Assembly: GCA_024691265.1 (NCBI GenBank)
Contig: JAILNT010000273.1
Coordinates: forward strand, 1 to 5,171
Direction of reading: 5' to 3'
Length of the DNA stretch: 5,171 bases
DNA from: Treponema sp.
GTDB lineage: Bacteria; Spirochaetota; Spirochaetia; Treponematales; Treponemataceae
Shown here piece by piece: positions 1 through 5,171 of this stretch. How positions within the stretch are numbered: the stretch's first letter is position 1; the number at the start of each line of letters is the position of its first letter. The translations under genes were made by a program, and so were the position numbers. Under the pieces are notes generated by a model. It was given only the letters and a program-made list of their open reading frames with translations, made no database searches and was not told the origin of the DNA.

Positions 1-2
1 AA

Positions 3-938
3 AAGAATGCAGCAATTGCAAAGGCTGAAGCTGAAAGAGACATTGCAATGGCTCAGTCTAATGCAAAAAAAGATGCCAATGATGTTCAGGTTCTTGCTGA
101 AACTCAGATTGCTATAAAGCAAAATGAGCTTGAAATAAAAAAAGCTGAATTAAAAGCTAATGCAGAGAATGAAAAAGCTAAAGCTGATGCAGCTTATGAG
201 ATTCAGAAAGAAAATCAGCGAAAGACTCTTGAAATTACCACTGCTGATGCAAATATTGCAAAGCTTGAAAAGACAACATTAATTAAGCAGAAAGAAACTG
301 AAATCAAGGAAAAGCAGCTTGATGCAGAGATTAAGAAGAAGGCAGAAGCCGATAAGTTTGCTGCTTTACAGAAAGCTGATGCTGATTTATATGAAAGACA
401 GAAAAATGCAGAGGCTGACCGCTATGAGCAGGAACAGGAAGCTCTAGCTTTACAGAAAAAGGCAGAGGCAGACCGTTTTGCTAAAGAACAGGCTGCAGAA
501 GCCGCAAAAGCACAGGCATTAGCCGAAGCTGAAGCTACAAAGGCAAAAATGCTTGCAGAAGCCGCCGGTATCAAAGCCAAAGGAGACGCCGAAGCTGAAG
601 CCGTTAAGCAAAAGGCATTGGCAGAAGCTGAAGGTATAGATAAGAAAGCTGAAGCTATGAAAAAATATGGTGAAGCTGCTATTTATGAGATGTATTTCAA
701 AGCATTGCCTGAAATCGCAAAGAATGTTGCAGAGCCATTAAGTAAAGTTCAGAGTATTACCATGTATGGAGAAGGTAACACTACTAAACTTACAGAAGAT
801 GTAACAAAAGCATTTACACAGATTGCAAATGGTGTAAATGATTCTGTCGGAATTGATTTGAAAAGTGTACTTGGAGGCTTTTTAGCTGGAAAAGTTGTTT
901 CAGATTCTAAGACTAGTAAAACGGATTCTGATAAATAA
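3..938 (+). CDS. Flotillin family protein (FloT/YuaG type), C-terminal part, 5' end outside window
   Basis: Flotillins are membrane scaffold proteins that oligomerise and organise membrane microdomains; this role is family knowledge. The frame is open to the left edge, giving 311 visible residues. The ATG at 48 is therefore internal: 15 in-frame codons precede it with the same Ala/Glu/Lys composition, and no Shine-Dalgarno sequence lies before it. The N-terminal membrane anchor and the SPFH/PHB domain are missing from view. Visible residues 1 to about 219 are a charged coiled coil, very regular from base 342 to 659. The last ~90 residues form the flotillin C-terminal domain: KKYGEAAIYEMYFKALPEIA, then VAEPLSKVQSITMYGEG and a GIDLKSVLGG segment resembling the C-terminus of Bacillus FloT. 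The long C-terminal tail argues against the shorter FloA type. The gene ends TAA and is followed by a terminator, so it closes its transcription unit. Family call is strong; subtype is from remembered family features. Confidence 0.9.
   Translation, partial: KNAAIAKAEAERDIAMAQSNAKKDANDVQVLAETQIAIKQNELEIKKAELKANAENEKAKADAAYEIQKENQRKTLEITTADANIAKLEKTTLIKQKETEIKEKQLDAEIKKKAEADKFAALQKADADLYERQKNAEADRYEQEQEALALQKKAEADRFAKEQAAEAAKAQALAEAEATKAKMLAEAAGIKAKGDAEAEAVKQKALAEAEGIDKKAEAMKKYGEAAIYEMYFKALPEIAKNVAEPLSKVQSITMYGEGNTTKLTEDVTKAFTQIANGVNDSVGIDLKSVLGGFLAGKVVSDSKTSKTDSDK
342..659 (+). repeat. 11-residue (hendecad) coiled-coil repeat array inside the flotillin gene
   Basis: The translation splits into consecutive 11-residue units starting at bases 342, 375, 408, 462, 495, 528, 561, 594 and 627. 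Examples are AEADKFAALQK, ADADLYERQKN, AEADRYEQEQE, AEADRFAKEQA, AEATKAKMLAE and AEAVKQKALAE. One 7-residue insert (ALALQKK, 441-461) falls between units three and four. Most units begin with Ala-Glu-Ala or a close variant. The repeat is clear in protein and partly visible in DNA (gcagaggc is shared between the copies at 408 and 462). Hendecads form straight or slightly right-handed coiled coils, so this part is probably a long rod. Confidence 0.8.
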
Positions 939-968
939 AGTTTGTTGTAATAATAAATTCATATAGTT

Positions 969-978
969 GTTATATAAC
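969..978. other. 10-bp perfect palindrome GTTATATAAC in the intergenic gap
   Basis: GTTATATAAC reads the same on both strands, and it is flanked by AGTT (965-968) and AACT (981-984), which are also complementary with a two-base offset. It could be a small operator or just AT-rich background between the flotillin stop and the terminator. Nothing ties it to a regulator. Confidence 0.25.
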
Positions 979-989
979 GTAACTTTTTG

Positions 990-1038
990 AGGTCTGCTTG
1001 TTTTTATAATTAAAAAATAGTGCAGACCTTTAATTTTT
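990..1038 (+). terminator. Intrinsic terminator after the flotillin gene
   Basis: AGGTCTGC at 990-997 pairs perfectly with GCAGACCT at 1022-1029. A second inner stem follows: TTTTTA (1001-1006) with TAAAAA (1011-1016) around a TAAT loop, separated from the outer stem by small internal loops. The tail 1030-1038 is T-rich (TTAATTTTT) on the + strand, which fits termination of flotillin transcripts. On the minus strand the stem is followed by an A-rich rather than T-rich stretch, so it is not an obvious bidirectional terminator. Confidence 0.75.
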
Positions 1039-1044
1039 AATTAA

Positions 1045-1067
1045 TTGACAAAATTGCACAATATAAT
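1045..1067 (+). promoter_or_regulatory. Promoter-like elements before the M16 peptidase gene (non-standard spacing)
   Basis: A perfect TTGACA (1045-1050) and a perfect TATAAT (1062-1067) occur upstream of the ATG, but only 11 bases separate them, so they cannot act as one ordinary sigma-70 promoter, where about 17 is expected. The TATAAT alone would start RNA near 1074, removing the Shine-Dalgarno at 1068-1071. TTGACA with a -10 at 1067-1072 (TAGGAT) would start RNA at about the ATG. Another TATAAT lies in the terminator loop at 1005-1010 and would leave the ribosome site intact, but it has no good -35. Which element works cannot be settled from sequence. Confidence 0.35.
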
Positions 1068-1071
1068 AGGA
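1068..1071 (+). promoter_or_regulatory. Ribosome binding site (AGGA) of the M16 peptidase gene
   Basis: AGGA lies 8 bases upstream of the ATG at 1080. It supports this ATG as the start, together with the signal peptide that begins right at it. Confidence 0.6.
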
Positions 1072-1079
1072 TTTCTAGT

Positions 1080-3947
1080 ATGAAGAACTTAAGAAAGTTT
1101 TATGCCATGTTATTGGCGGTTTCTGTCTTTTTTGTAACTTCTATTTTTGCAGAAAAGACTCCGGTAGAGAATCTTTATCAATATCAACTTGATAACGGTT
1201 TAACTGTTTTTATTGCTGAAAATCATGCAGTTCCTCTTGCTTATATTGAAATTGCAGTAAGAGCAGGTGCTATAACTCAGACACCTGAAAATGCAGGTTT
1301 ATTTCATTTGTATGAACATATGATGTTCAAGGGAAATGATTTGTATCCTGATGCAGCTTCCGTAAATAAAGCTTTAAGTGATATGGGTGTTTCAAACTGG
1401 AATGGAACTACGGGAACTGACAGAGTTAACTATTTCTTTACTATTCCTTCTGACCAACTTGAAAAGGGACTTGCGTTTTGGAATGCTGCTATTAGAAGCC
1501 CTTTAATGAATCCTAAGGAATTTGAAGCTGAAAAGAAAGTTGTTTTGGCTGAAATAGAGGGTGACTATTCTGATCCTGGTTCATGGTATTATGATTATTA
1601 TAAGAGTCACATGTTCCCAGATGCACCATATAGACTTGACCCTGCAGGTTCTTCTCCAGTAGTTAAAAATGCAACTGTAGCTCAGATGCGTGATATGCAG
1701 AGCAAATATTATATTCCTTCTAATGCTGCTTTGTTTATAGGAGGAGATGTTTCTCCAGATGAAACTATTGAGCTTGTAAAAAAGATTTATGGCACATGGA
1801 GCAATAATGGAAATAAAGTTCCAGAGAAGGGAAAACAGCAGAATGTAAATCCTTTTGACAGTGTTAAAATCGCAGTATTACCTTATGACAAGATTTCTCC
1901 TCAAATTGCTAATGTAACTGTAGCTTTACGAGGTCCAGATACAGATTTTGATATTGAAGATACGTATACAGCTGATTATTTGCTTCAGTTGCTTGAAGAC
2001 CCTAATGGTACTTTTGCACAGACTCTTGTAAACACAAAAGAACTTGATATTCCTGATGTTGATTATGTAGATGGCGGCTATGGTACACAAAGAGCCAGCG
2101 GTTCTATCACATTCAGTGCAACTATGCTTAATCCTGCTGATAATATTGTAGACAGAGCAAAGTTACTTGCATCTACCATACAGGATAATATCCTTCCTTC
2201 TATTGCTTCTGATAAGAGCTTATATTCAAAAGCAAAAGTAAAAGATATCGTACGTTCTCTAGAAGATGATGACCTTGTAACTGCACAGACTGCTTCGGGT
2301 TTACTTTCTAATTTGTCTTTTTGGTGGGTTTGTTCTTCTCCTGAATATTATTACACTTATAATGACAAACTTTCTAAGGTTACAAAAGCTGACATGCAGA
2401 AGTTTGTAGAAAAATATATAACTGGTAAAAGTCCTTTAATTTTGATAGAGGTTAATCCTGATATATATGAGAAAACAAAGGATGCTTTTGTAGCAGCTGG
2501 AGTTGAAGAAATTACATCTGATAATTGTACATGGTGGAAAGAAGAAAAATTTGCTCCTGACCCTGCAAAGATTGCCCTTGAAAATGGAACAGTTGAAAAG
2601 AGTGAAATTTATGTTCCTGAAGAAAAAGCTGTATCTAATGACAATAAGAAAAAACTTTCTTCTGATATTACAATAGTAACTCTTTCTAATGGTATTCCTG
2701 TTTATATTCAGAATGAAAAAGCTAGCAGAATTAATGCTGTAGCTATTAGCTTTAAGGGCGGAGTAGAGCACCTTACAGAAGAAACAAGTGGTCTTGAGAG
2801 TGCTTTATTTTCAATGATGGCTTCTTCTTCTAAAAAATATAATTATGCTAAAAGACAGAGCCTTGAATTTTATACAGGTGCTTCTATAGGTTCTTATTCA
2901 ATGGTGTCTGGAAGTGCTATAAGTCTTGGTTCTATTGATTCTTATTTTGATAAAATGCTTCCTGTTCTTTTAGATGGTGTTATGAATCCTTCTTATGAAC
3001 AGCTGGTTTATGACAATATGATGACAAGTTATAACCAGTCTTTACAGTCTATGCAGAATAGCCCTACATCATTATTAAGTTATGAACTTTCAAAAACTGT
3101 TTATAAAGGACATCCTTATGCTGTAAGCTCAGGTGTAAGACCTGAATCTATAAATAATATAACAATAGACAATATGAAGGACTTGTATAAAAAGATTATG
3201 AATCCTTCTACAATGTTTGTTGTTGCAGTTGGTAATATTAATCAGAAAAAGCTTGTTTCTGCACTGAATAAGACTATTGGAAAGCTGAAAGCTACTTCTG
3301 ATAAGTATGTTGCAAAGGCTGTTCCTGAGTTAAAGATATCTGGAGATAATGTTGTTCTTACTCATCCTAGTGCCCAGGGCTCTGGCTATGTAGCCCGCAT
3401 ATTTGCTGCTCCTTCTTCTGATTCTGTTGATTATATTCCTGCTACTCTTGCTGCTAGTATTTATTCTGATGTAATGTTTAATGTTATTAGAGAGCATTAC
3501 GGGGCTTGTTATACACCAACTTCATATGTTGTAGGTTCAAGAGCTCCTTTGGGTTATGAATATCTTTTCAAAGTATCTGATGTTTCTAATTTCTATAAGT
3601 ATATGAAAGAAGCTCGTGATTATATGGCTGAAGATAAGCTTATTGAATCTGTAAATGAAGATGGCAGCTATAATGTTTCAGATATTGAATCACGTATCGA
3701 AGGATATAAGAATTCTTCTATAAATAGCACTTATGAATCTCAGGCAACTACAGCAGGTATTGCAGGTAATTTAGTTTATAATGTTATGCAGTTTGATGAC
3801 ATATCTTATGATGTGAAACAGCTTGAACAGTTAAAAGCAACTACAGCAGATGATGTCTTGAAAGTATTTAACAAATATTGGGTAAATGCAGCTTCAAGAA
3901 CTTTTGTTATGGTTGGTCCTGATGATGCTGATAAAGTAAATTTCTAA
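1080..3947 (+). CDS. Secreted M16 family zinc metallopeptidase (insulinase/pitrilysin-like), full length, 955 aa
   Basis: This is a zinc peptidase of family M16 (inverzincins), which degrade peptides and small proteins inside a closed clamshell of four similar domains. Residues 1-24 are a signal peptide: basic NLRK, a hydrophobic core, probable cleavage after SIFA. It therefore acts outside the cytoplasm, probably in the periplasm. The inverted zinc motif H76-L-Y-E79-H80 is intact, with H76 and H80 as ligands and E79 as catalytic base. The third ligand is probably E158 in VVLAEIEGD, 78 residues after H80, with E151 as the usual accessory glutamate. The second domain begins near residue 205 (KYYIPSNAALFIGGDVSPDE). 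A linker at about 487-528 leads to the C-terminal half, which restarts at LSNGIPVYI. That half lacks the zinc motif but keeps the substrate-binding pair R804 and Y811 (IREHYGACY). The length fits single-chain M16 enzymes. The start is supported by AGGA and the signal peptide. The substrate is unknown. The gene stands alone between two terminators. Confidence 0.95.
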   Translation: MKNLRKFYAMLLAVSVFFVTSIFAEKTPVENLYQYQLDNGLTVFIAENHAVPLAYIEIAVRAGAITQTPENAGLFHLYEHMMFKGNDLYPDAASVNKALSDMGVSNWNGTTGTDRVNYFFTIPSDQLEKGLAFWNAAIRSPLMNPKEFEAEKKVVLAEIEGDYSDPGSWYYDYYKSHMFPDAPYRLDPAGSSPVVKNATVAQMRDMQSKYYIPSNAALFIGGDVSPDETIELVKKIYGTWSNNGNKVPEKGKQQNVNPFDSVKIAVLPYDKISPQIANVTVALRGPDTDFDIEDTYTADYLLQLLEDPNGTFAQTLVNTKELDIPDVDYVDGGYGTQRASGSITFSATMLNPADNIVDRAKLLASTIQDNILPSIASDKSLYSKAKVKDIVRSLEDDDLVTAQTASGLLSNLSFWWVCSSPEYYYTYNDKLSKVTKADMQKFVEKYITGKSPLILIEVNPDIYEKTKDAFVAAGVEEITSDNCTWWKEEKFAPDPAKIALENGTVEKSEIYVPEEKAVSNDNKKKLSSDITIVTLSNGIPVYIQNEKASRINAVAISFKGGVEHLTEETSGLESALFSMMASSSKKYNYAKRQSLEFYTGASIGSYSMVSGSAISLGSIDSYFDKMLPVLLDGVMNPSYEQLVYDNMMTSYNQSLQSMQNSPTSLLSYELSKTVYKGHPYAVSSGVRPESINNITIDNMKDLYKKIMNPSTMFVVAVGNINQKKLVSALNKTIGKLKATSDKYVAKAVPELKISGDNVVLTHPSAQGSGYVARIFAAPSSDSVDYIPATLAASIYSDVMFNVIREHYGACYTPTSYVVGSRAPLGYEYLFKVSDVSNFYKYMKEARDYMAEDKLIESVNEDGSYNVSDIESRIEGYKNSSINSTYESQATTAGIAGNLVYNVMQFDDISYDVKQLEQLKATTADDVLKVFNKYWVNAASRTFVMVGPDDADKVNF

Positions 3948-3954
3948 AATCTAC

Positions 3955-4018
3955 AATCCTGGTTTCTTTTTTTTATAATATTAATATGAAAGAAATCAGG
4001 ATTTATTGTGATTTTTTT
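3955..4018 (+). terminator. Intrinsic terminator after the M16 peptidase gene
   Basis: The 15-base arm 3955-3969 pairs with 3989-4003 (AATCCTGGTTTCTTT against AAAGAAATCAGGATT), with one G-T wobble at 3962/3996. The loop of about 19 bases is AT-rich. A run of seven T follows at 4012-4018, eight bases after the stem; that offset is larger than ideal, but the hairpin is long and starts only seven bases after the stop codon. It should end peptidase transcripts on the + strand. The tail overlaps the promoter of the next gene. Confidence 0.75.
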
Positions 4019-4033
4019 ATTGTATGATATAAT
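4006..4033 (+). promoter_or_regulatory. Extended -10 promoter of the Sel1-repeat gene, implying a leaderless mRNA
   Basis: TGATATAAT at 4025-4033 is a perfect extended -10 (TGn plus TATAAT). Sixteen bases upstream is TTGTGA (4006-4011), matching four of six positions of TTGACA. RNA would start near 4040, only about two bases before the ATG at 4042. No Shine-Dalgarno sequence is visible between 4015 and 4041, which agrees with a leaderless message. AT-rich gaps produce TATAAT by chance fairly often, so the extended TG and the spacing carry most of the weight. Confidence 0.5.
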
Positions 4034-4041
4034 TTAATAAA

Positions 4042-4341
4042 ATGATAAACAATGACACCTCAAGTAATATTTCGATAAACAGATTGTATGATGCTGTATT
4101 GGATATTGAAGATGCAGTGTCCGAGCTTTATATCTGGCAAGATGGTTTTTATCTTGATTATGTAGAGCCAGAATTGTATATAAATATTTCTTCAGAAGAA
4201 GCTTTTAATGAATATAAGAAACTAGCTGATGCAGGAAATGCCCTTGCTTGTTGTGTTGTTGCAGTTTGTTATAGTTCTAATCATGTAGTTAAATATAATG
4301 AAAGGCTTGAGTATTTTATTATAAAAAAGCAGCGGATTTAA
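4042..4341 (+). CDS. Sel1-like repeat protein, N-terminal frame (99 aa as read), frame broken at an A tract
   Basis: Sel1 repeats are TPR-like helical pairs of about 36 residues used as protein-interaction scaffolds. There is no signal peptide, so the protein is probably cytoplasmic. Residues 1-50 are acidic and unassigned. A first Sel1-like unit starts near residue 52 (EEAFNEYKKLADAGNALACC) and a second begins at about residue 87 (ERLEYFIIKK). Read straight, this frame ends three codons after K96 (Q, R, I, then TAA at 4339-4341), in the middle of the second unit. The missing continuation AADLNFIPSYKGLG is encoded immediately in the -1 frame from 4329. The product as read would hold barely one repeat, so the real gene is almost certainly the joined reading frame 4042 to beyond 5171. 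There is no Shine-Dalgarno before the ATG, and a strong extended -10 sits 8 bases upstream, so translation is probably leaderless. The partner and pathway are unknown. Confidence 0.75.
   Translation: MINNDTSSNISINRLYDAVLDIEDAVSELYIWQDGFYLDYVEPELYINISSEEAFNEYKKLADAGNALACCVVAVCYSSNHVVKYNERLEYFIIKKQRI
4323..4329 (+). other. A AAA AAG slippery heptamer at the Sel1 frame break
   Basis: In the upstream frame the codons are ATA AAA AAG CAG, so the heptamer has the X XXY YYZ phase used by -1 frameshift sites such as that of E. coli dnaX. A -1 slip makes the next codon GCA at 4329 and gives IIKKAADLN, a normal Sel1 join. The only region where the two frames overlap is 4311-4341, after TGA at 4308-4310 in the downstream frame and up to TAA at 4339-4341 in the upstream one. 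A seven-A tract would restore one frame equally well. There is an AAAGG at 4301-4305, 17 bases before the site, which is farther than the usual stimulatory spacing. Confidence 0.5.
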
Positions 4342-5171
4342 ATTTCATTCCTTCGTATAAAGGCTTAGGAATTATATATGAAAGGCATGATGATTATGAA
4401 AAAGCTTTTGAATGTTACATGAAAGCCTGGCAGGGAAAATATTATCCAGTTTATGAAAATCTTTCTGATTGCTATTTTGACGGGCTTGTTGCTGAAGCGT
4501 CTTATGAAAAAGGCATGGAGATTATAAAAACTGCTGCTGATAGCGGCTTAAAAGAAGCTCAGTTTGATTTAGCATATAAATACGAGAATGAAGAAGCAAA
4601 GTTATCTAAAGCAAAAGAATACTATGAAAAAGCAGCTCTTCAAGGTTTTTACAGTGCTTTATTAGTGCTTAAAGAATGGTTTTCTCTAGTACATGGAAAA
4701 GAAGCAAACTTACTAGAATATGAAAAATGGGAAAAAGCTGTAAGAGAAAAAGAAGAACTTTTAAGCAAGAGACGACGTAATAAAATAAAAGCTCTTATAC
4801 CGTCTCTAGAAAGCTATGCGAAAAAAGAAAATGCAGAAGCTCAATATAATCTAGCACTTATTTATTCAAGAGATTCCATTAACAGTGTAAAACCTGATTT
4901 AGAAAAATATATTTATTGGCTAAAGAAGTCTGCTGATAATGGCTTTAAGAAAGCCTGTTATTATCTTGGAATGTGCTATAGTTCTGGTGATGGTGTTGGC
5001 AAAAATAAAGCACTTGCTACTCATTATTTGAATAGAGTCGATTCTAATGCAGAAGTTTCTTGGCAATTAGAGAATATATATGGTGCAAGATTAGGTATAA
5101 CAGAATACCTCAATAAATTTTCTAGTTGTGATAGTAAGCATAAATCTTTTTATATAGATGAATCTGCTGAT
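4329..5171 (+). CDS. Sel1-like repeat protein, continuation in the -1 frame, 3' end outside window
   Basis: This frame is open from 4311 to the right edge and gives 281 residues from A97 of the joined protein (numbered 97-377). It carries further Sel1/TPR-like helical pairs: DDYEKAFECYMKAWQGKYYP (117-136), SYEKGMEIIKTAADSGLKEA (154-173), KAKEYYEKAALQGFYSALLV (190-209), then, after a charged stretch with RRRNK (about 214-255), ENAEAQYNLALIYS (263-276) and EKYIYWLKKSADNGFKKACY (288-307) with LGMCYSSGDGVG (309-320), the most canonical unit. There is no start of its own: the first in-frame ATG is at 4419, inside a repeat and without a Shine-Dalgarno. It therefore belongs to the gene starting at 4042. 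Codon use and base composition match the upstream part, and no further frame break is seen, so the gene looks maintained rather than decaying. No enzymatic motif is visible; a scaffold or adaptor role is a family-based guess. Confidence 0.8.

Noticed and set aside
48..50. ATG as start of the flotillin-like gene
   Set aside because: The frame is open to the left edge with the same coiled-coil composition, and flotillins need an upstream SPFH domain. This is an internal methionine.
1045..1067. TTGACA and TATAAT as one standard sigma-70 promoter
   Set aside because: The spacer is 11 bases, well outside the usual 16-18, so they are reported only as promoter-like elements.
1778..1784. Another A AAA AAG heptamer in the slippery phase, in the M16 gene (ELVKKIYG)
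   Set aside because: The zero frame continues through a normal M16 domain and a -1 slip would reach a stop within about eight codons. It is useful only as a warning that the heptamer alone does not prove frameshifting.
2436..2771. Open frame of 111 codons on the minus strand
   Set aside because: It lies wholly inside the M16 gene, has a low-complexity composition rich in Ser, Phe, Ile and Asn, matches no family I recognise and has no convincing ribosome site. It is a shadow of the real gene.
4347..4372. Stimulatory hairpin downstream of the slippery site
   Set aside because: The six-pair ATTCCT/AGGAAT stem is AT-rich, has a 14-base loop and begins 17 bases after the heptamer, too far and too weak to claim as a frameshift stimulator.
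4419..4421. Separate gene starting at the first in-frame ATG of the -1 frame in the Sel1 region
   Set aside because: It would begin inside a repeat helix (ECY-MKAWQG), has no Shine-Dalgarno, and ignores the good Sel1 sequence encoded from 4329 to 4418.
1..5171. tRNA, rRNA, CRISPR, insertion sequence, riboswitch or known defence system
   Set aside because: No cloverleaf, regular spaced repeats, terminal inverted repeats, transposase or defence-gene motifs were seen. Both intergenic gaps are under 150 bases and are explained by terminators and promoter elements.

Overview
The window is AT-rich (about one third GC by eye) and has three genes, all on the + strand. It reads like a chromosomal segment of a low-GC host-associated spirochaete, probably a Treponema. 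The combination of a flotillin, an exported full-length M16 peptidase and a Sel1-repeat protein is compatible with that, but no marker gene is present, so the assignment is an inference of moderate confidence only.

Layout: (1) positions 3-938 hold the C-terminal 311 residues of a flotillin (FloT/YuaG type), cut by the left edge, with a long Ala/Glu/Lys-rich coiled coil built from 11-residue repeats. (2) A 141-base gap (939-1079) holds a small palindrome, an intrinsic terminator and the start region of the next gene. (3) Positions 1080-3947 encode a complete 955-residue secreted M16 zinc metallopeptidase with an active N-terminal half (HxxEH at residues 76-80) and a non-catalytic C-terminal half. 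(4) A 94-base gap (3948-4041) holds a second intrinsic terminator followed immediately by an extended -10 promoter. (5) From 4042 to the right edge lies a Sel1-like (TPR-like) repeat protein split across two reading frames. The first 99-codon frame stops at 4341, and the same protein clearly continues in the -1 frame to the end of the window.

The genes look like three separate transcription units rather than an operon, because each gap has a terminator-like hairpin. No functional link between them can be shown. Flotillin would sit on the inner membrane as a scaffold, the peptidase would work outside the cytoplasm on peptides, and the Sel1 protein has no signal peptide and would be cytoplasmic.

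The most interesting point is the frame break in the Sel1 gene. The two frames overlap only at 4311-4341, and inside that overlap is the heptamer A AAA AAG in exactly the phase needed for a -1 slip. A slip there joins the two halves into a continuous Sel1 motif (IIKKAADLN). This could be programmed frameshifting, a phase-variable A tract or a single-base sequencing error or mutation. The sequence alone does not decide between them.
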